NCBI RefSeq assembly: GCF_003112735.1
Contig: NZ_BFBR01000002.1
Span: 62,001 to 126,000, forward strand
Direction of reading: 5' to 3'
DNA from: Candidatus Phycosocius bacilliformis
Lineage (GTDB): Bacteria > Pseudomonadota > Alphaproteobacteria > Caulobacterales > Aquidulcibacteraceae
Length of the DNA stretch: 64,000 bases
The notes beneath the pieces were generated by a model. That model did no database searches and was not told where the DNA came from. It was given only the letters and a program-made list of their open reading frames with translations. Shown here piece after piece: positions 1 to 9,227 of this stretch. Every line of letters begins with the position of its first letter. The stretch's first letter is position 1. The position numbers were made by a program, and so were the translations under genes.

Positions 1-2
1 CA

Positions 3-2915
3 CTCATCCTGGTTGTGACCGCAGCCCTGTTGGCAGGCTGGGCCATGGTTTACGGCACACGCCGTTATGAGGCCGCTGCCCGCAATGATGCTGTATTGTT
101 CGCGGTCGGGTTTGAATCCCTGTTCAAGCTCGTCACACTTCTGGCCGTGGCCAGTTTTGCCGCCACACTTTTGGTGGAAGTCAGCCCGCAGGTTCTGGCC
201 CGAACGCAGGCGACGATGGCAGAAACCTTCAGCCCGCATGCCATCAATGCCGATTTTTTCATCATCACCTTATTGTCCATGGCCGCCATCATCGCCTTGC
301 CGCGGCAATTTTATTTCATGGTGATCGCCGCCCAAAACAGCCGTGATCTGGAACGGGCGCGCTGGCCATTTGTGGCCTATATGCTGGCCACGTTAGCGGT
401 GGTGATCCCCTTGGCCGGGGCAGGCATTGCCATCCTGCCTGACACGGCCCGTCCCGATCTCTATGTGCTGCTGCTCCCGCTCAGTCAGGGCGCCAATATG
501 ATGGCCATTTTGGTGTTTCTCGGCGGCTTTTCGGCAGCGACCGCTATGGTTCTGGTAGAGACCATCGCTTTGTCGACCATGGTGTCCAACGATCTGGTCG
601 CCCCCGCGCTATTGCGCCGTGAAGGCCCGAACGGCCCAGCGAATTTCGGCAAGCTGATGTTATTGGTGCGCCGGTCTGCGATTGGCGCGATTATGCTGTT
701 TGCGCTGTTGTGGGCGCTTGCCATCCCAGACAATCAGCGGCTTGCCTCTATCGGTTTGGTGGCCTTTGCGGCCATGGCGCAATTCGTACCCGTCCTCATA
801 TTGGCGGTTTATCGGGGCAATCGTGATGCCATGGCGGCCCGCTACAGCTTGTTGGCGGGCCTTCTTGTGTGGTTTTATACCCTCGCACTGCCCCAGCTTT
901 TGGGACCTGGCTTCCTCGCTTTGTTGAGCGGGACCCTCTTTGATCCGTATCATCTTTTCTGGATCGGCAGCCTGAGCCCGATCAGCCATGGTGCGGTTTG
1001 GAGCTTGGGACTTAATTTGGCTGTCTATGTGCTGGTGACTGCCCGACGCGTGCAGGCCAGTGCATTGCCAGGACTCTTGCGCGCACCGGGTAATGTGGCG
1101 ACTTTGCCACCCGCCACGATCAGCGACCTGAAGGCTTTGGTGGCACGCTTTGTTGGCCCTATTCTGGCCCAAGAAGCATTTGCCAATCTCAAAGAAAGCG
1201 CCCCCGTCAGCCAAGCCAGCGCACGCAAAGCCGAACGGCTCATTGCGGGGGTTGTGGGCCTGCCGTCAGCGCGTGCGCTGATCGGATCGCGCTTGTTTGG
1301 CGCGCGACTGTCGGCTGATGAGGTGTCGCGCCTGTTGGATGAGACCGGCCAAAGCCTGCGGTTTTCCAAGGACCTCTTGGCTGCCACGCTTGAACACATT
1401 GATCCTGGCGTCAGCGTGGTGGATCGTGACCTTAATATCGTGGCGTGGAACAGCCGATATTTGTCGCTGTTCAATTATCCTGACGGCATGGTCTATGTCG
1501 GTGCACCTGTTGCCAGCCTGATCCGCTTCAATGCAGAGCGGGGCGAATGCGGTCCTGGCGAGATCGATAGTCATGTTGAGAGACGTCTTCAGCATATGCG
1601 CCGTGGTCAGCCGCATAGTTTTGAGCGCGTCCGTCCCGATGGTCGAGTCATCAAGACTGTTGGTGGCCCGATGCCCAGTGGCGGTTATGTCATGTGCTTT
1701 TCTGACATCACTGCTGAAGCCGAAGCCTTGGCGGGTCTGCGTCGGGCGCGGGCCGAATTGGAAGCCCGGGTTGAAGAACGGACTTTGGATTTGCGCGAAG
1801 CCAATCGGGCGCTGGCCAAGGCAGATGCCGAGAAGACCCGCTTTTTGGCCGCTGCCAGCCACGACTTGCTGCAACCCATTCATGCGGCACGGCTGTTTTC
1901 GTCTGCCCTAGCCCGCCAGATTGGCCAAGATCACCAAGACATGCTGCGCAAACTGGACCTGTCGATCCAGTCAGCCGACACATTGTTGCGGGCCCTGTTG
2001 AATATCTCCAAGCTGGACGCGGGCGGGGTGGAACCGTCTGTCCAGAAAGTCGCACTTAAACCCCTGTTGCAGAATCTGGTCGATACGATGCTTCCCTTGG
2101 CCACCGAAAAGGGGCTGCAGGTGCGGTTGTTTGGGCGCGATCAACTGGTCGAGACCGATCCCGCACTTTTGGGGTCGATCGTCCAGAACTTTCTCTCCAA
2201 TGCCATCCGCTACACCCGCGAGGGCGGCATTGTCGTGGCCATACGTCAACGCGGTGATCAGGTGCGGGTGGACGTGATTGATACCGGCCCTGGTATTGCG
2301 CCTGAAGACCATGCCCGGATTTTCCGCGAGTTTGAGCGCCTGCCTGAAGCCGACGGCGGCGGAATTGGCCTGGGTCTTGCCATTGTTGAGCGCACCGCTC
2401 GTGTGTTGGGGGCCGAAGTCGGGCTGCAATCGTCTGTAGGGCAGGGGAGCCGCTTCAGCGTTTCACTCTCAGCTTGCCAGGATGCCAGCCCGCCAGTGCC
2501 TCACCCTCAATCTGCTGCCGGTCAAAGCGCCGGCGGCCTTGTGACATCAGCCTTGACCATTCTGGTGGTTGAAGATGATCTTGCCAATCAGGATGCCATG
2601 CTGGCCTTCCTCAATAGTCGTGCTCTACAGCACATATGTGTCGGTGATGCAGCTTCAGCCCTTGCGGTCACAGATCATTTTGACGGCGCGCTGGTTGATT
2701 ATCATTTAGGCGGGTCCCAGACAGGCCTTGATGCGATTGCAGGCCTGCGCCAGCGCTTTCCGACTGCCCGCTATGCCTTGACCACCGCTGCTTCTGAAAG
2801 CGAATTCGCAGATCGTGCCAATGCTATGGGCGTCATGGTGTTTCGAAAGCCTGTTGATCCCGCTGCCCTTGATCATTGGCTTGCCCAGATTGAGGCTGGC
2901 TTGGAGACGGCCTAA
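3..2915 (+). CDS. CrbS-type hybrid sensor histidine kinase with SLC5-like N-terminus (5' partial)
   Basis: The reading frame is open from base 3, so the 5' end lies outside the window; the GTG at 15 is only the first internal start codon. Numbering from that GTG, the protein has a polytopic Na+/solute-symporter-like region (about 1-345), a STAC-like linker (about 365-435), a PAS domain (about 455-575), a HisKA phosphoacceptor region with H616 in SHDLLQPIHA, a HATPase domain with NAIRYT, DTGPGIAPED and GLGLAIVE, and a C-terminal receiver with D895 and the later Lys of FRKPVD. This order (SLC5-STAC-PAS-kinase-receiver) matches the CrbS/MxtR family, which controls acetate use in Vibrio and Pseudomonas (family knowledge). 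The gene converges on the response regulator and overlaps it by 4 bases at the 3' ends. The partner and the acetate link are inferred from position. Confidence 0.88.
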   Translation, partial: LILVVTAALLAGWAMVYGTRRYEAAARNDAVLFAVGFESLFKLVTLLAVASFAATLLVEVSPQVLARTQATMAETFSPHAINADFFIITLLSMAAIIALPRQFYFMVIAAQNSRDLERARWPFVAYMLATLAVVIPLAGAGIAILPDTARPDLYVLLLPLSQGANMMAILVFLGGFSAATAMVLVETIALSTMVSNDLVAPALLRREGPNGPANFGKLMLLVRRSAIGAIMLFALLWALAIPDNQRLASIGLVAFAAMAQFVPVLILAVYRGNRDAMAARYSLLAGLLVWFYTLALPQLLGPGFLALLSGTLFDPYHLFWIGSLSPISHGAVWSLGLNLAVYVLVTARRVQASALPGLLRAPGNVATLPPATISDLKALVARFVGPILAQEAFANLKESAPVSQASARKAERLIAGVVGLPSARALIGSRLFGARLSADEVSRLLDETGQSLRFSKDLLAATLEHIDPGVSVVDRDLNIVAWNSRYLSLFNYPDGMVYVGAPVASLIRFNAERGECGPGEIDSHVERRLQHMRRGQPHSFERVRPDGRVIKTVGGPMPSGGYVMCFSDITAEAEALAGLRRARAELEARVEERTLDLREANRALAKADAEKTRFLAAASHDLLQPIHAARLFSSALARQIGQDHQDMLRKLDLSIQSADTLLRALLNISKLDAGGVEPSVQKVALKPLLQNLVDTMLPLATEKGLQVRLFGRDQLVETDPALLGSIVQNFLSNAIRYTREGGIVVAIRQRGDQVRVDVIDTGPGIAPEDHARIFREFERLPEADGGGIGLGLAIVERTARVLGAEVGLQSSVGQGSRFSVSLSACQDASPPVPHPQSAAGQSAGGLVTSALTILVVEDDLANQDAMLAFLNSRALQHICVGDAASALAVTDHFDGALVDYHLGGSQTGLDAIAGLRQRFPTARYALTTAASESEFADRANAMGVMVFRKPVDPAALDHWLAQIEAGLETA

Positions 2916-3532
2916 GGCGGGGTTAGGCCCAGCGCCTTGGCGGCCAGCACGGCCTGGGTGCGGTTTTGCACGTCGAGTTTTTTCAAGATCGCCGTCATAT
3001 GGGCTTTGACAGTGGCTTCGCTAAGTCCCAGATCATGGGCAATCTGCTTATTCAAACGACCCTGCATGACCCCCAGCATGACTTTAAGCTGGGTCGGCGT
3101 CAGGCTAGCAATCTGGGCAGCGACTGGGTCGAGCAGGGGATCACTGGGTGGGGACAGGCGTTTGCCAGCCAGCGCATCGCCAATGGCTGTTTCGATGACA
3201 CTGAGATCTGAATCCTTGCCAATAAAGCCCACCGCCCCAAAGCGCAGGGCATTTTGCGCCGTGCCTGCCCCGGCCTCGCTTGAAACCACCAGAATCGGGA
3301 CCTGAGGCTTTTGGGCGTGCAAGAGTGCCACCCCAGAAAATCCCTCCGCTCCCGGCATTTTCAGATCCAACAGGATCAGCGCCAAATCATCGGCGGCCTG
3401 GGCCTCGGCCAATGCTGAGGCCAGAGTCGCGCTTTCAACCAAGCGTGCGTCCCCGGCCACTTGCCCTGCCGCCATCGCCAAGGCTTGGCGGAACAGGGGG
3501 TGGTCGTCGGCGATCAGGATGGTCCGGCCCAT
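2912..3532 (-). CDS. LuxR/NarL-family response regulator (CrbR-like)
   Basis: This 206-residue two-domain regulator has an N-terminal receiver (acidic pocket in ILIADDHPLF, predicted phosphoacceptor D56 in LLDLKMPG, switch Ser in VVSSEAG, Lys in FIGKDSD) and a C-terminal LuxR helix-turn-helix (about 140-200, with NKQIAHDLGLSEATVKAHM). It lies 4 bases downstream of acs on the same strand, so the two probably form one transcript. Its 3' end overlaps the hybrid kinase. By analogy with CrbR/ErdR it should activate acs, which would be a positive feedback because its own gene is downstream of acs. The DNA boxes at 5608-5643 are the natural candidate targets. The family assignment is firm; the regulatory circuit is inference. 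Confidence 0.9.
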   Translation of the reverse strand: MGRTILIADDHPLFRQALAMAAGQVAGDARLVESATLASALAEAQAADDLALILLDLKMPGAEGFSGVALLHAQKPQVPILVVSSEAGAGTAQNALRFGAVGFIGKDSDLSVIETAIGDALAGKRLSPPSDPLLDPVAAQIASLTPTQLKVMLGVMQGRLNKQIAHDLGLSEATVKAHMTAILKKLDVQNRTQAVLAAKALGLTPP

Positions 3533-3536
3533 GGGT

Positions 3537-5462
3537 CTAACGCGAGGCGATCAGGGCATCCACCACCGAAGGGTCCGCCAAGGTCGAGGTATCGCCCAAA
3601 CTGGAGACATCCCCTTCAGCAATCTTGCGCAAGATACGCCGCATAATTTTGCCGCTTCGTGTCTTGGGAAGACCAGGGGCGAAATGAATGGCATCGGGTG
3701 TGGCAATTGGGCCAATTTCCTTACGCACCCATTGCACCAATTCCTTGCGCATGGCATCGCTTTCGGTGGCATCTGAATTCAAAGTCACATAAGCATAAAT
3801 GCCTTGGCCCTTGATATCATGCGGGAAACCGACAACGGCGGCCTCTGCCACCGCAGCATGGGCGACCAAAGCGCTTTCCACTTCAGCTGTACCCATGCGG
3901 TGGCCGGACACATTGATCACATCATCAACCCGTCCTGTGATCCAATGATAGCCATCCTCATCGCGCCGACAGCCGTCGCCGGTAAAATAATAGCCGGGAT
4001 AGGCTGAGAAATAGGTTTGGAAAAAGCGTTCATGATCACCCCAGACCGTGCGCATCTGGCCCGGCCAGCTGTCGGTGATGCACAAATTGCCATCTGTAGC
4101 CCCTTCCAGCACCTTGCCTTCGCTATCAAGCAACACGGTCTTGACCCCGAACATGGGCAAGGTGGCCGAGCCGGGTTTGAGGGCCATGGCACCGGGCAAG
4201 GGTGAAATCATCGCCCCACCCGTTTCGGTTTGCCACCAGGTATCAACAATCGGGCAGCGACCTTCGCCCACGACGTGATAATACCATTCCCAGGCTTCAG
4301 GATTGATCGGCTCGCCCACGCTGCCCAAAAGCCGCAGCGACTTGCGTGAGGTGCGCGTGACATACTCATTGCCTTCGCGCATCAAGGAGCGCAGTGCTGT
4401 GGGCGCGCCGTAGAATATATTGACCTCATACCGATCGACAATGTTCCAGAAGCGGCTGAAGTCGGGATAATTGGGGACGCCCTCGAACATCACAGTCGTC
4501 GCACCATTGGCCAGTGGCCCATAGACGACATAGGAATGGCCGGTGACCCAGCCGATATCGGCCGCACACCAGAATATTTCGCCATCCTGATAATTGAAGA
4601 TGTAGGAGAAGGTCATGGCAACCCAGACCAAATAGCCGCCTGTGGTGTGCAAAACCCCTTTCGGCTTGCCCGTACTGCCCGAGGTGTAGAGGATAAAGAG
4701 GGGGTCCTCGGCATTCATCGGTTCTGGCGGGCAGATGTCAGACACATTGGCGACAACATCATGATACCAGTGGTCGCGGCCTGCCTGCATGGCAATCTCA
4801 TTGCCGACATGGGCGATGACGAGCACATGTTTGACGGAGGGGCAGTGGGTCAAGGCTGCATCGACATTGGCCTTGAGGGGGACCGTCTTGCCCCCGCGCA
4901 TGCCAGCATCGGCGGTAATCACAATGCTGGAGTCACAATCCTGAATCCGCCCTGCCAAGGCTTCGGGAGAAAAACCGCCAAACACAATGGTATGTATGGC
5001 CCCCAGTCGGGTACAGGCCAGCATGGTCATGGCAGCCTCAGGGATCATCGGCAGATAAAGCGTGATGCGATCACCCTTTTTCACACCCAAATCCTTCAAA
5101 GCATTGGCAAGGCGACAGGTTTCGCGGTGCAATTCCCGATAGGTGATTTTGCGCGATTGGCTGGGCTCATCGCCCTCCCAGATGATGGCAACTTGGTCAG
5201 CGCGTTCTGCCAGATGGCGATCGAGGCAGTTTTCTGAGACATTGAGAACGCCATCTTCGAACCATTTGATGCCGAAATCGGCCTCGTGGAAGCTGGTATT
5301 CTTCACTTTGGTAAAGGGTTTCATCCAGCTGATACGCGCGGCTTCCTGCGTCCAAAACGCATCAGGATCTTGGATTGAGGCCGCATAGGCTGCCCGATAG
5401 CCTTCTTCAGTGATCCGTGCCTTTTTCGCCCATTCGGCTGGGACTGGATAAACAGCTGCCAT
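3537..5462 (-). CDS. acs: Acetyl-CoA synthetase (AMP-forming)
   Basis: The protein activates acetate to acetyl-CoA through an acetyl-adenylate. The ATG at 5462 is chosen over the longer frame to 5525 because AAGGGAG lies just upstream and the product ([15 protein letters not shown], 641 residues) has the usual Acs length. The adenylate-forming signature [15 protein letters not shown], the WWQTETGG segment, the YFTGDG hinge region and the C-terminal TRSGKIMRR lysine motif (the regulatory acetylation site in Acs enzymes) are all present. It is the first gene of a minus-strand unit with the response regulator 4 bases downstream. A divergent promoter region shared with the porin carries paired palindromic boxes, which suggests control by the neighbouring two-component system. 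Confidence 0.97.
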   Translation of the reverse strand: MAAVYPVPAEWAKKARITEEGYRAAYAASIQDPDAFWTQEAARISWMKPFTKVKNTSFHEADFGIKWFEDGVLNVSENCLDRHLAERADQVAIIWEGDEPSQSRKITYRELHRETCRLANALKDLGVKKGDRITLYLPMIPEAAMTMLACTRLGAIHTIVFGGFSPEALAGRIQDCDSSIVITADAGMRGGKTVPLKANVDAALTHCPSVKHVLVIAHVGNEIAMQAGRDHWYHDVVANVSDICPPEPMNAEDPLFILYTSGSTGKPKGVLHTTGGYLVWVAMTFSYIFNYQDGEIFWCAADIGWVTGHSYVVYGPLANGATTVMFEGVPNYPDFSRFWNIVDRYEVNIFYGAPTALRSLMREGNEYVTRTSRKSLRLLGSVGEPINPEAWEWYYHVVGEGRCPIVDTWWQTETGGAMISPLPGAMALKPGSATLPMFGVKTVLLDSEGKVLEGATDGNLCITDSWPGQMRTVWGDHERFFQTYFSAYPGYYFTGDGCRRDEDGYHWITGRVDDVINVSGHRMGTAEVESALVAHAAVAEAAVVGFPHDIKGQGIYAYVTLNSDATESDAMRKELVQWVRKEIGPIATPDAIHFAPGLPKTRSGKIMRRILRKIAEGDVSSLGDTSTLADPSVVDALIASR

Positions 5463-5607
5463 CGTCGTCTCCCTTATCAAGCCGGCTTGCGTCGGCCTTG
5501 TCTCGATTGGCCCAACCCTGCCCACCCGATTTCTGGTGACTTGGATCGCAGGGAGGTTGGGCCCGTGTTTGGGTTGTTTCTAGAGTCTTTTTTACACACC
5601 CGCACCC

Positions 5608-5643
5608 TAGACCAAAGTCTATCGGGCCTTCGACTAAAGTCTA
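5608..5643. promoter_or_regulatory. Paired 14-bp operator-like boxes in the acs/porin divergent region
   Basis: TAGACCAAAGTCTA at 5608-5621 and TCGACTAAAGTCTA at 5630-5643 match at 12 of 14 positions and start exactly 22 bp apart, two helical turns. The first has perfect TAGAC/GTCTA arms around CAAA; the core of the second is a GACT/AGTC dyad. They occupy the 293-base gap between the acs and porin starts and could serve both. The neighbouring LuxR-type regulator is the obvious candidate binder (inference). Confidence 0.6.
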
Positions 5644-5755
5644 GCTATCGCTGGCTGCTGTGACCTGAGACCTTAGCACCAATGGCACCGGACTCTCCGT
5701 CCCACGCGGGGGATGTCCACGAAGGCCTGTGCGAACATTTATCGAGGGAACGATC

Positions 5756-7195
5756 ATGCGTTTGACCAAGCGGCGTCATTATTTGTTGTCGGGCATTGCC
5801 CTGTTTGCCTTTGCGGCGACCTCCGCTCATGCCGACACCCCCAAGGAACAAGAGCTTGAGGCCCGCATCGCGGCACTGGAGCGCATGTTCGGCTCAGTCC
5901 AAGCTGATCTGGCCGCCACCAAGGCAGAAAACGCCAAGCTGCGCGCCGATGCGGCCGAGGCCCAAGCCCAGGTTCAGGCGCGCACCGCTGAGCTGGCCGC
6001 CTCCGTCGCAGCCATCAAGGTGACACCGGCAGCCTCGACTGCCCCAGCACCAGTTATTGCCCCTGCCGATGGCTTCAAAGTGGGGGCCACCACAGTCAAG
6101 CTGGGTGGCTTTTTAAAGACAACGGTGGATTTCACCCGCTGGAATGATGGGGATGTTGCAACCGGCAATCTGGGTCGCGACTTCTATCTGCCCCAATCCA
6201 CCCCAATCGGGGGGACGCGCGAAAGTGTGGACAATGACTTCAATGCCAAACAGACCCGCCTGTGGCTGACCACAGAGACCGCGGTCGCTGGTCATACGCT
6301 TAAAGGCTATGTCGAAGGCGACTTCCAAACCTCGCCTGGCCCGCAAGGCAATGAGCGCACCACCAATGGCTATAATTTCGCGCTGCGCCGGGCCTATTTG
6401 CAATATGACAGGCTGACGGTCGGCGAAGACTGGACCACCTTCCAGAATATCGCGACCCTGCCTGAATCAACCGATTTCATCGGCCCAACAGAAGGCATTG
6501 TGTTTGCCCGCCAGCCGCTGATCCGATATTCTTATCCGGTCAGCAAGACCACGACTTTGCATCTTGCGCTGGAAAATCCTGAAACGGCCAGCGCCAATTT
6601 GGGCTCGCCCACATTGATCGAAAATGATGATGATTCTGTGCCTGATGTGGTGGTGCGGCTCAATCACAGCTTTGCCCAAGGTGAAGTCTCGGTGGCCGGG
6701 ATCGTGCGGCAATTGTCGGTCGACAATGGCGCGATTGGCGACACCGCCACCGGCTATGGGATCAGTGTTGCCGGCAAGATCAATCTCGATCAAGCCAAGC
6801 GCTATGAATTCAAGTTTATGGCCACAACCGGGACCGGCATCGGTCGCTATGTCGGTCTGAACTTTGCCCCCGATGCGGTGTATGTGCCCGCCACCGCACA
6901 GCTGCAAGATGTCGATATCGCTGGGGGCTATGCTGCCTTCAAAGTGAATTGGACCCCGCAGTTGCGCTCCTCGCTCATCGGCAGCATCCAGAGCGTCGAT
7001 TATGCCAAGGGCCTCACACCCGCCAGTCTTGCGACATTCAACAAGCAAGCCTGGAGCGTGTCCGCCAATCTTTTCTACACCCCGGTCAAAGGCTTGGATT
7101 TGGGTGCAGAATATCGCCACGGCGTGCGTGAAGTTGTCAGCGGGGCCGATGGCTCGCTCGACAGGCTCGAATTCCTGGCAAAATACAGCTTCTAA
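5756..7195 (+). CDS. DcaP-like outer-membrane porin
   Basis: The ATG at 5756 follows GAGGGA and begins a typical signal peptide (RRHYLLSGIALFAFAATSAHA), which supports it over the upstream in-frame start at 5729. The mature N-terminus is a coiled coil (about 30-90, with heptad-like KEQELEARIAALER and KAENAKLRADAAEA), as in trimeric porins of the DcaP type. A beta-barrel region follows from about 110, starting KLGGFLKTTVDFTRW, and ends in an aromatic residue (LAKYSF), the usual C-terminal signature of outer-membrane barrels. The 479-residue length fits the family. It is 23 bases upstream of the permease and divergent from acs, so passage of small carboxylates is a reasonable guess for its cargo. 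The substrate cannot be read from sequence. Confidence 0.85.
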   Translation: MRLTKRRHYLLSGIALFAFAATSAHADTPKEQELEARIAALERMFGSVQADLAATKAENAKLRADAAEAQAQVQARTAELAASVAAIKVTPAASTAPAPVIAPADGFKVGATTVKLGGFLKTTVDFTRWNDGDVATGNLGRDFYLPQSTPIGGTRESVDNDFNAKQTRLWLTTETAVAGHTLKGYVEGDFQTSPGPQGNERTTNGYNFALRRAYLQYDRLTVGEDWTTFQNIATLPESTDFIGPTEGIVFARQPLIRYSYPVSKTTTLHLALENPETASANLGSPTLIENDDDSVPDVVVRLNHSFAQGEVSVAGIVRQLSVDNGAIGDTATGYGISVAGKINLDQAKRYEFKFMATTGTGIGRYVGLNFAPDAVYVPATAQLQDVDIAGGYAAFKVNWTPQLRSSLIGSIQSVDYAKGLTPASLATFNKQAWSVSANLFYTPVKGLDLGAEYRHGVREVVSGADGSLDRLEFLAKYSF

Positions 7196-7218
7196 AAGGA
7201 AAACGGAGGGAGAAAGAC

Positions 7219-8904
7219 ATGGCTACGGTAAAACCGATGCCCGTCACAGCTGGAGGCCACGCCGCGGCCTCAGCCAAGGGGCAGAATGAGAAATTGGTGA
7301 TTGCGGCGTCCTCGCTCGGTACCGTGTTTGAATGGTACGACTTTTACCTCTATGGCCTATTGGCCACCTATATCTCAGCCCAATTCTTCTCAGGCGTGAA
7401 TGAGACAACCGGTTTCATCTTTGCCTTGGGTGCCTTTGCTGCTGGCTTTGCCGTGCGGCCGTTCGGGGCGCTGGTCTTTGGTCGGATCGGCGACATGGTT
7501 GGTCGCAAGAACACCTTCCTTGTCACCATGGGCCTGATGGGGCTGGCCACATTCGGGGTCGGCCTGTTGCCATCCTATGCCACAATCGGTGTGATGGCCC
7601 CCATCATTCTGATTGGTCTGCGCCTTCTGCAAGGCCTGGCCATGGGTGGTGAATATGGTGGGGCTGCCACCTATGTGGCCGAGCACGCGCCGGAAGGTAA
7701 GCGTGGGCTTTATACCAGCTGGATCCAGACAACCGCGACTTTGGGGTTGTTTGCCGCTTTGCTGATCGTCATTGGCACCCGCACACTTCTGGGTGAAGAG
7801 GTGTTCAAGGCCTGGGGCTGGCGCGTGCCATTCCTCGTGTCGATGATCCTGTTGGCCGTATCCATGTGGATCCGCCTTCAGCTCAACGAAAGCCCAGTTT
7901 ATCAAAAGATGAAGGACGAGGGTAAGACGTCCAAAGCACCCCTGACCGAAGCCTTTGCCAAATGGGGCAATTTGAAGTGGGTCGTCATCGTCCTGTTCGG
8001 TGCGGTCGCTGGTCAAGCCGTGGTTTGGTACACTGGCCAATTCTATGCTCTGTTCTTCCTTGAGAAGATGCTCAAAGTCGACGGTGCCACGACCAATATC
8101 TTGATCGCTGTGGCCTTGATGATCGGTACACCTGGCTTTGTGTTCTTTGGTTGGCTGAGTGACAAGATTGGCCGCAAGCCTATCGTGTTGGCAGGCTGTG
8201 CTTTGGCAGCGCTGACCTATTTCCCCGCCTTCCATGCCCTTACCAAAGCAGCCAATCCTGCTTTGGCCCAAGCCCAAGCCAGCGCACCGGTGAGCGTGGT
8301 GGTCAATAATGCCGATTGCTCGGTCCAGTTCGACCCTGTTGGGAAGAATAAATTCGACACCAAGAGCTGCGACATCGCCAAATCCTATCTGGCCAAAAGC
8401 GGTGTCAGCTATACCAAGGTTGATGCACCCGTCGGCACCATTGCCGCCATCAAGATCGGTTCAGAGACCTTCGTCGCCCCTGATCCATCCACCGTGGCAG
8501 GTGCAGCAAAGAAGGCCGCCATCACCGCCTATCAGGACAGTGTGAAGGCTGCTTTGGCCAAGGCCGGCTATCCATCCAAGGCTGACCCCGCCGCGATGAA
8601 CCGGCCTTTGGTGATTGGCATCCTGGTCTATCTGGTGCTGTTGGTCACAGCAGTCTATGGCCCGATTGCCGCCCTCTTGGTGGAAATCTTCCCAAGCCGG
8701 ATCCGCTACACCTCAATGTCATTGCCCTACCATATTGGCAATGGCTGGTTTGGCGGCTTCCTGCCCACCACGGCCTTTGCCATGGTGGCAGCAACGGGGG
8801 ACATTTATTACGGCCTCTGGTACCCCGTCTTGATTGCAGGGCTGACCGCCATTGTTGGGCTGTTGTTCCTGCCTGAAACCTTCAAGCGCCGCCTTGATGC
8901 CTAA
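7219..8904 (+). CDS. MFS permease, metabolite:H+ symporter (MHS) type, with a periplasmic loop domain
   Basis: The ATG follows GGAGGGAG. The 561-residue protein has the MHS layout of twelve hydrophobic segments, the TM2-3 motif GRIGDMVGRKNTF and its repeat GWLSDKIGRKP. Unusually for the superfamily it carries a soluble insertion at about residues 344-461, between predicted TM9 and TM10. By topology this loop is periplasmic, and it contains two cysteines (in NADCSVQF and TKSCDIAK) that could form a disulphide. MHS permeases move small organic acids, betaines and dicarboxylates with protons (family knowledge). Its position in the porin operon opposite acs suggests acetate or a related acid; a hairpin terminator follows. 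The exact substrate is unknown. Confidence 0.88.
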   Translation: MATVKPMPVTAGGHAAASAKGQNEKLVIAASSLGTVFEWYDFYLYGLLATYISAQFFSGVNETTGFIFALGAFAAGFAVRPFGALVFGRIGDMVGRKNTFLVTMGLMGLATFGVGLLPSYATIGVMAPIILIGLRLLQGLAMGGEYGGAATYVAEHAPEGKRGLYTSWIQTTATLGLFAALLIVIGTRTLLGEEVFKAWGWRVPFLVSMILLAVSMWIRLQLNESPVYQKMKDEGKTSKAPLTEAFAKWGNLKWVVIVLFGAVAGQAVVWYTGQFYALFFLEKMLKVDGATTNILIAVALMIGTPGFVFFGWLSDKIGRKPIVLAGCALAALTYFPAFHALTKAANPALAQAQASAPVSVVVNNADCSVQFDPVGKNKFDTKSCDIAKSYLAKSGVSYTKVDAPVGTIAAIKIGSETFVAPDPSTVAGAAKKAAITAYQDSVKAALAKAGYPSKADPAAMNRPLVIGILVYLVLLVTAVYGPIAALLVEIFPSRIRYTSMSLPYHIGNGWFGGFLPTTAFAMVAATGDIYYGLWYPVLIAGLTAIVGLLFLPETFKRRLDA

Positions 8905-8933
8905 GGGTTTTTGAAATCCAGATCATCCTGACC

Positions 8934-8965
8934 AAGACCGGCTGCCACAGGTGGCCGGTCTTTTT
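8934..8965 (+). terminator. Rho-independent terminator after the MHS permease
   Basis: AAGACCGGC (8934-8942) pairs perfectly with GCCGGTCTT (8954-8962) across an 11-base loop, and the 3' arm runs into a T-rich stretch. It sits 30 bases past the permease stop codon and would end the porin-permease transcript. Confidence 0.85.
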
Positions 8966-9227
8966 CTTTGTGGCTGGCAGACTTGTAGCGTTCTGGCCTC
9001 TGCGGTTTTGACAGGCGATGGGCCACACGATTGAAGATTATGATTGCCAGGCTCAGGCTCAGGCTTACGGTTTGGTGCCTCGCCCTGATCTGCGCATTGC
9101 CGCGTTGGTCCAAAAGGCCTTGGGAACAGCCCGTACAGTCCTGAATATTGCGGCAGAGACCGGCTCATATGGGTTGAATGGGCTTCATGTCGTCGTGATT
9201 GAGCCTTCAGCCACGCTACGCACTGAG
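8966..9227. other. Intergenic stretch without a recognisable gene
   Basis: This lies between the terminator and the 3' end of the dehalogenase gene. Open frames exist on both strands, but they have no good ribosome binding site, no family resemblance, and the plus-strand one runs on through the dehalogenase gene in antisense. I see no RNA gene or repeat here. Confidence 0.5.
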
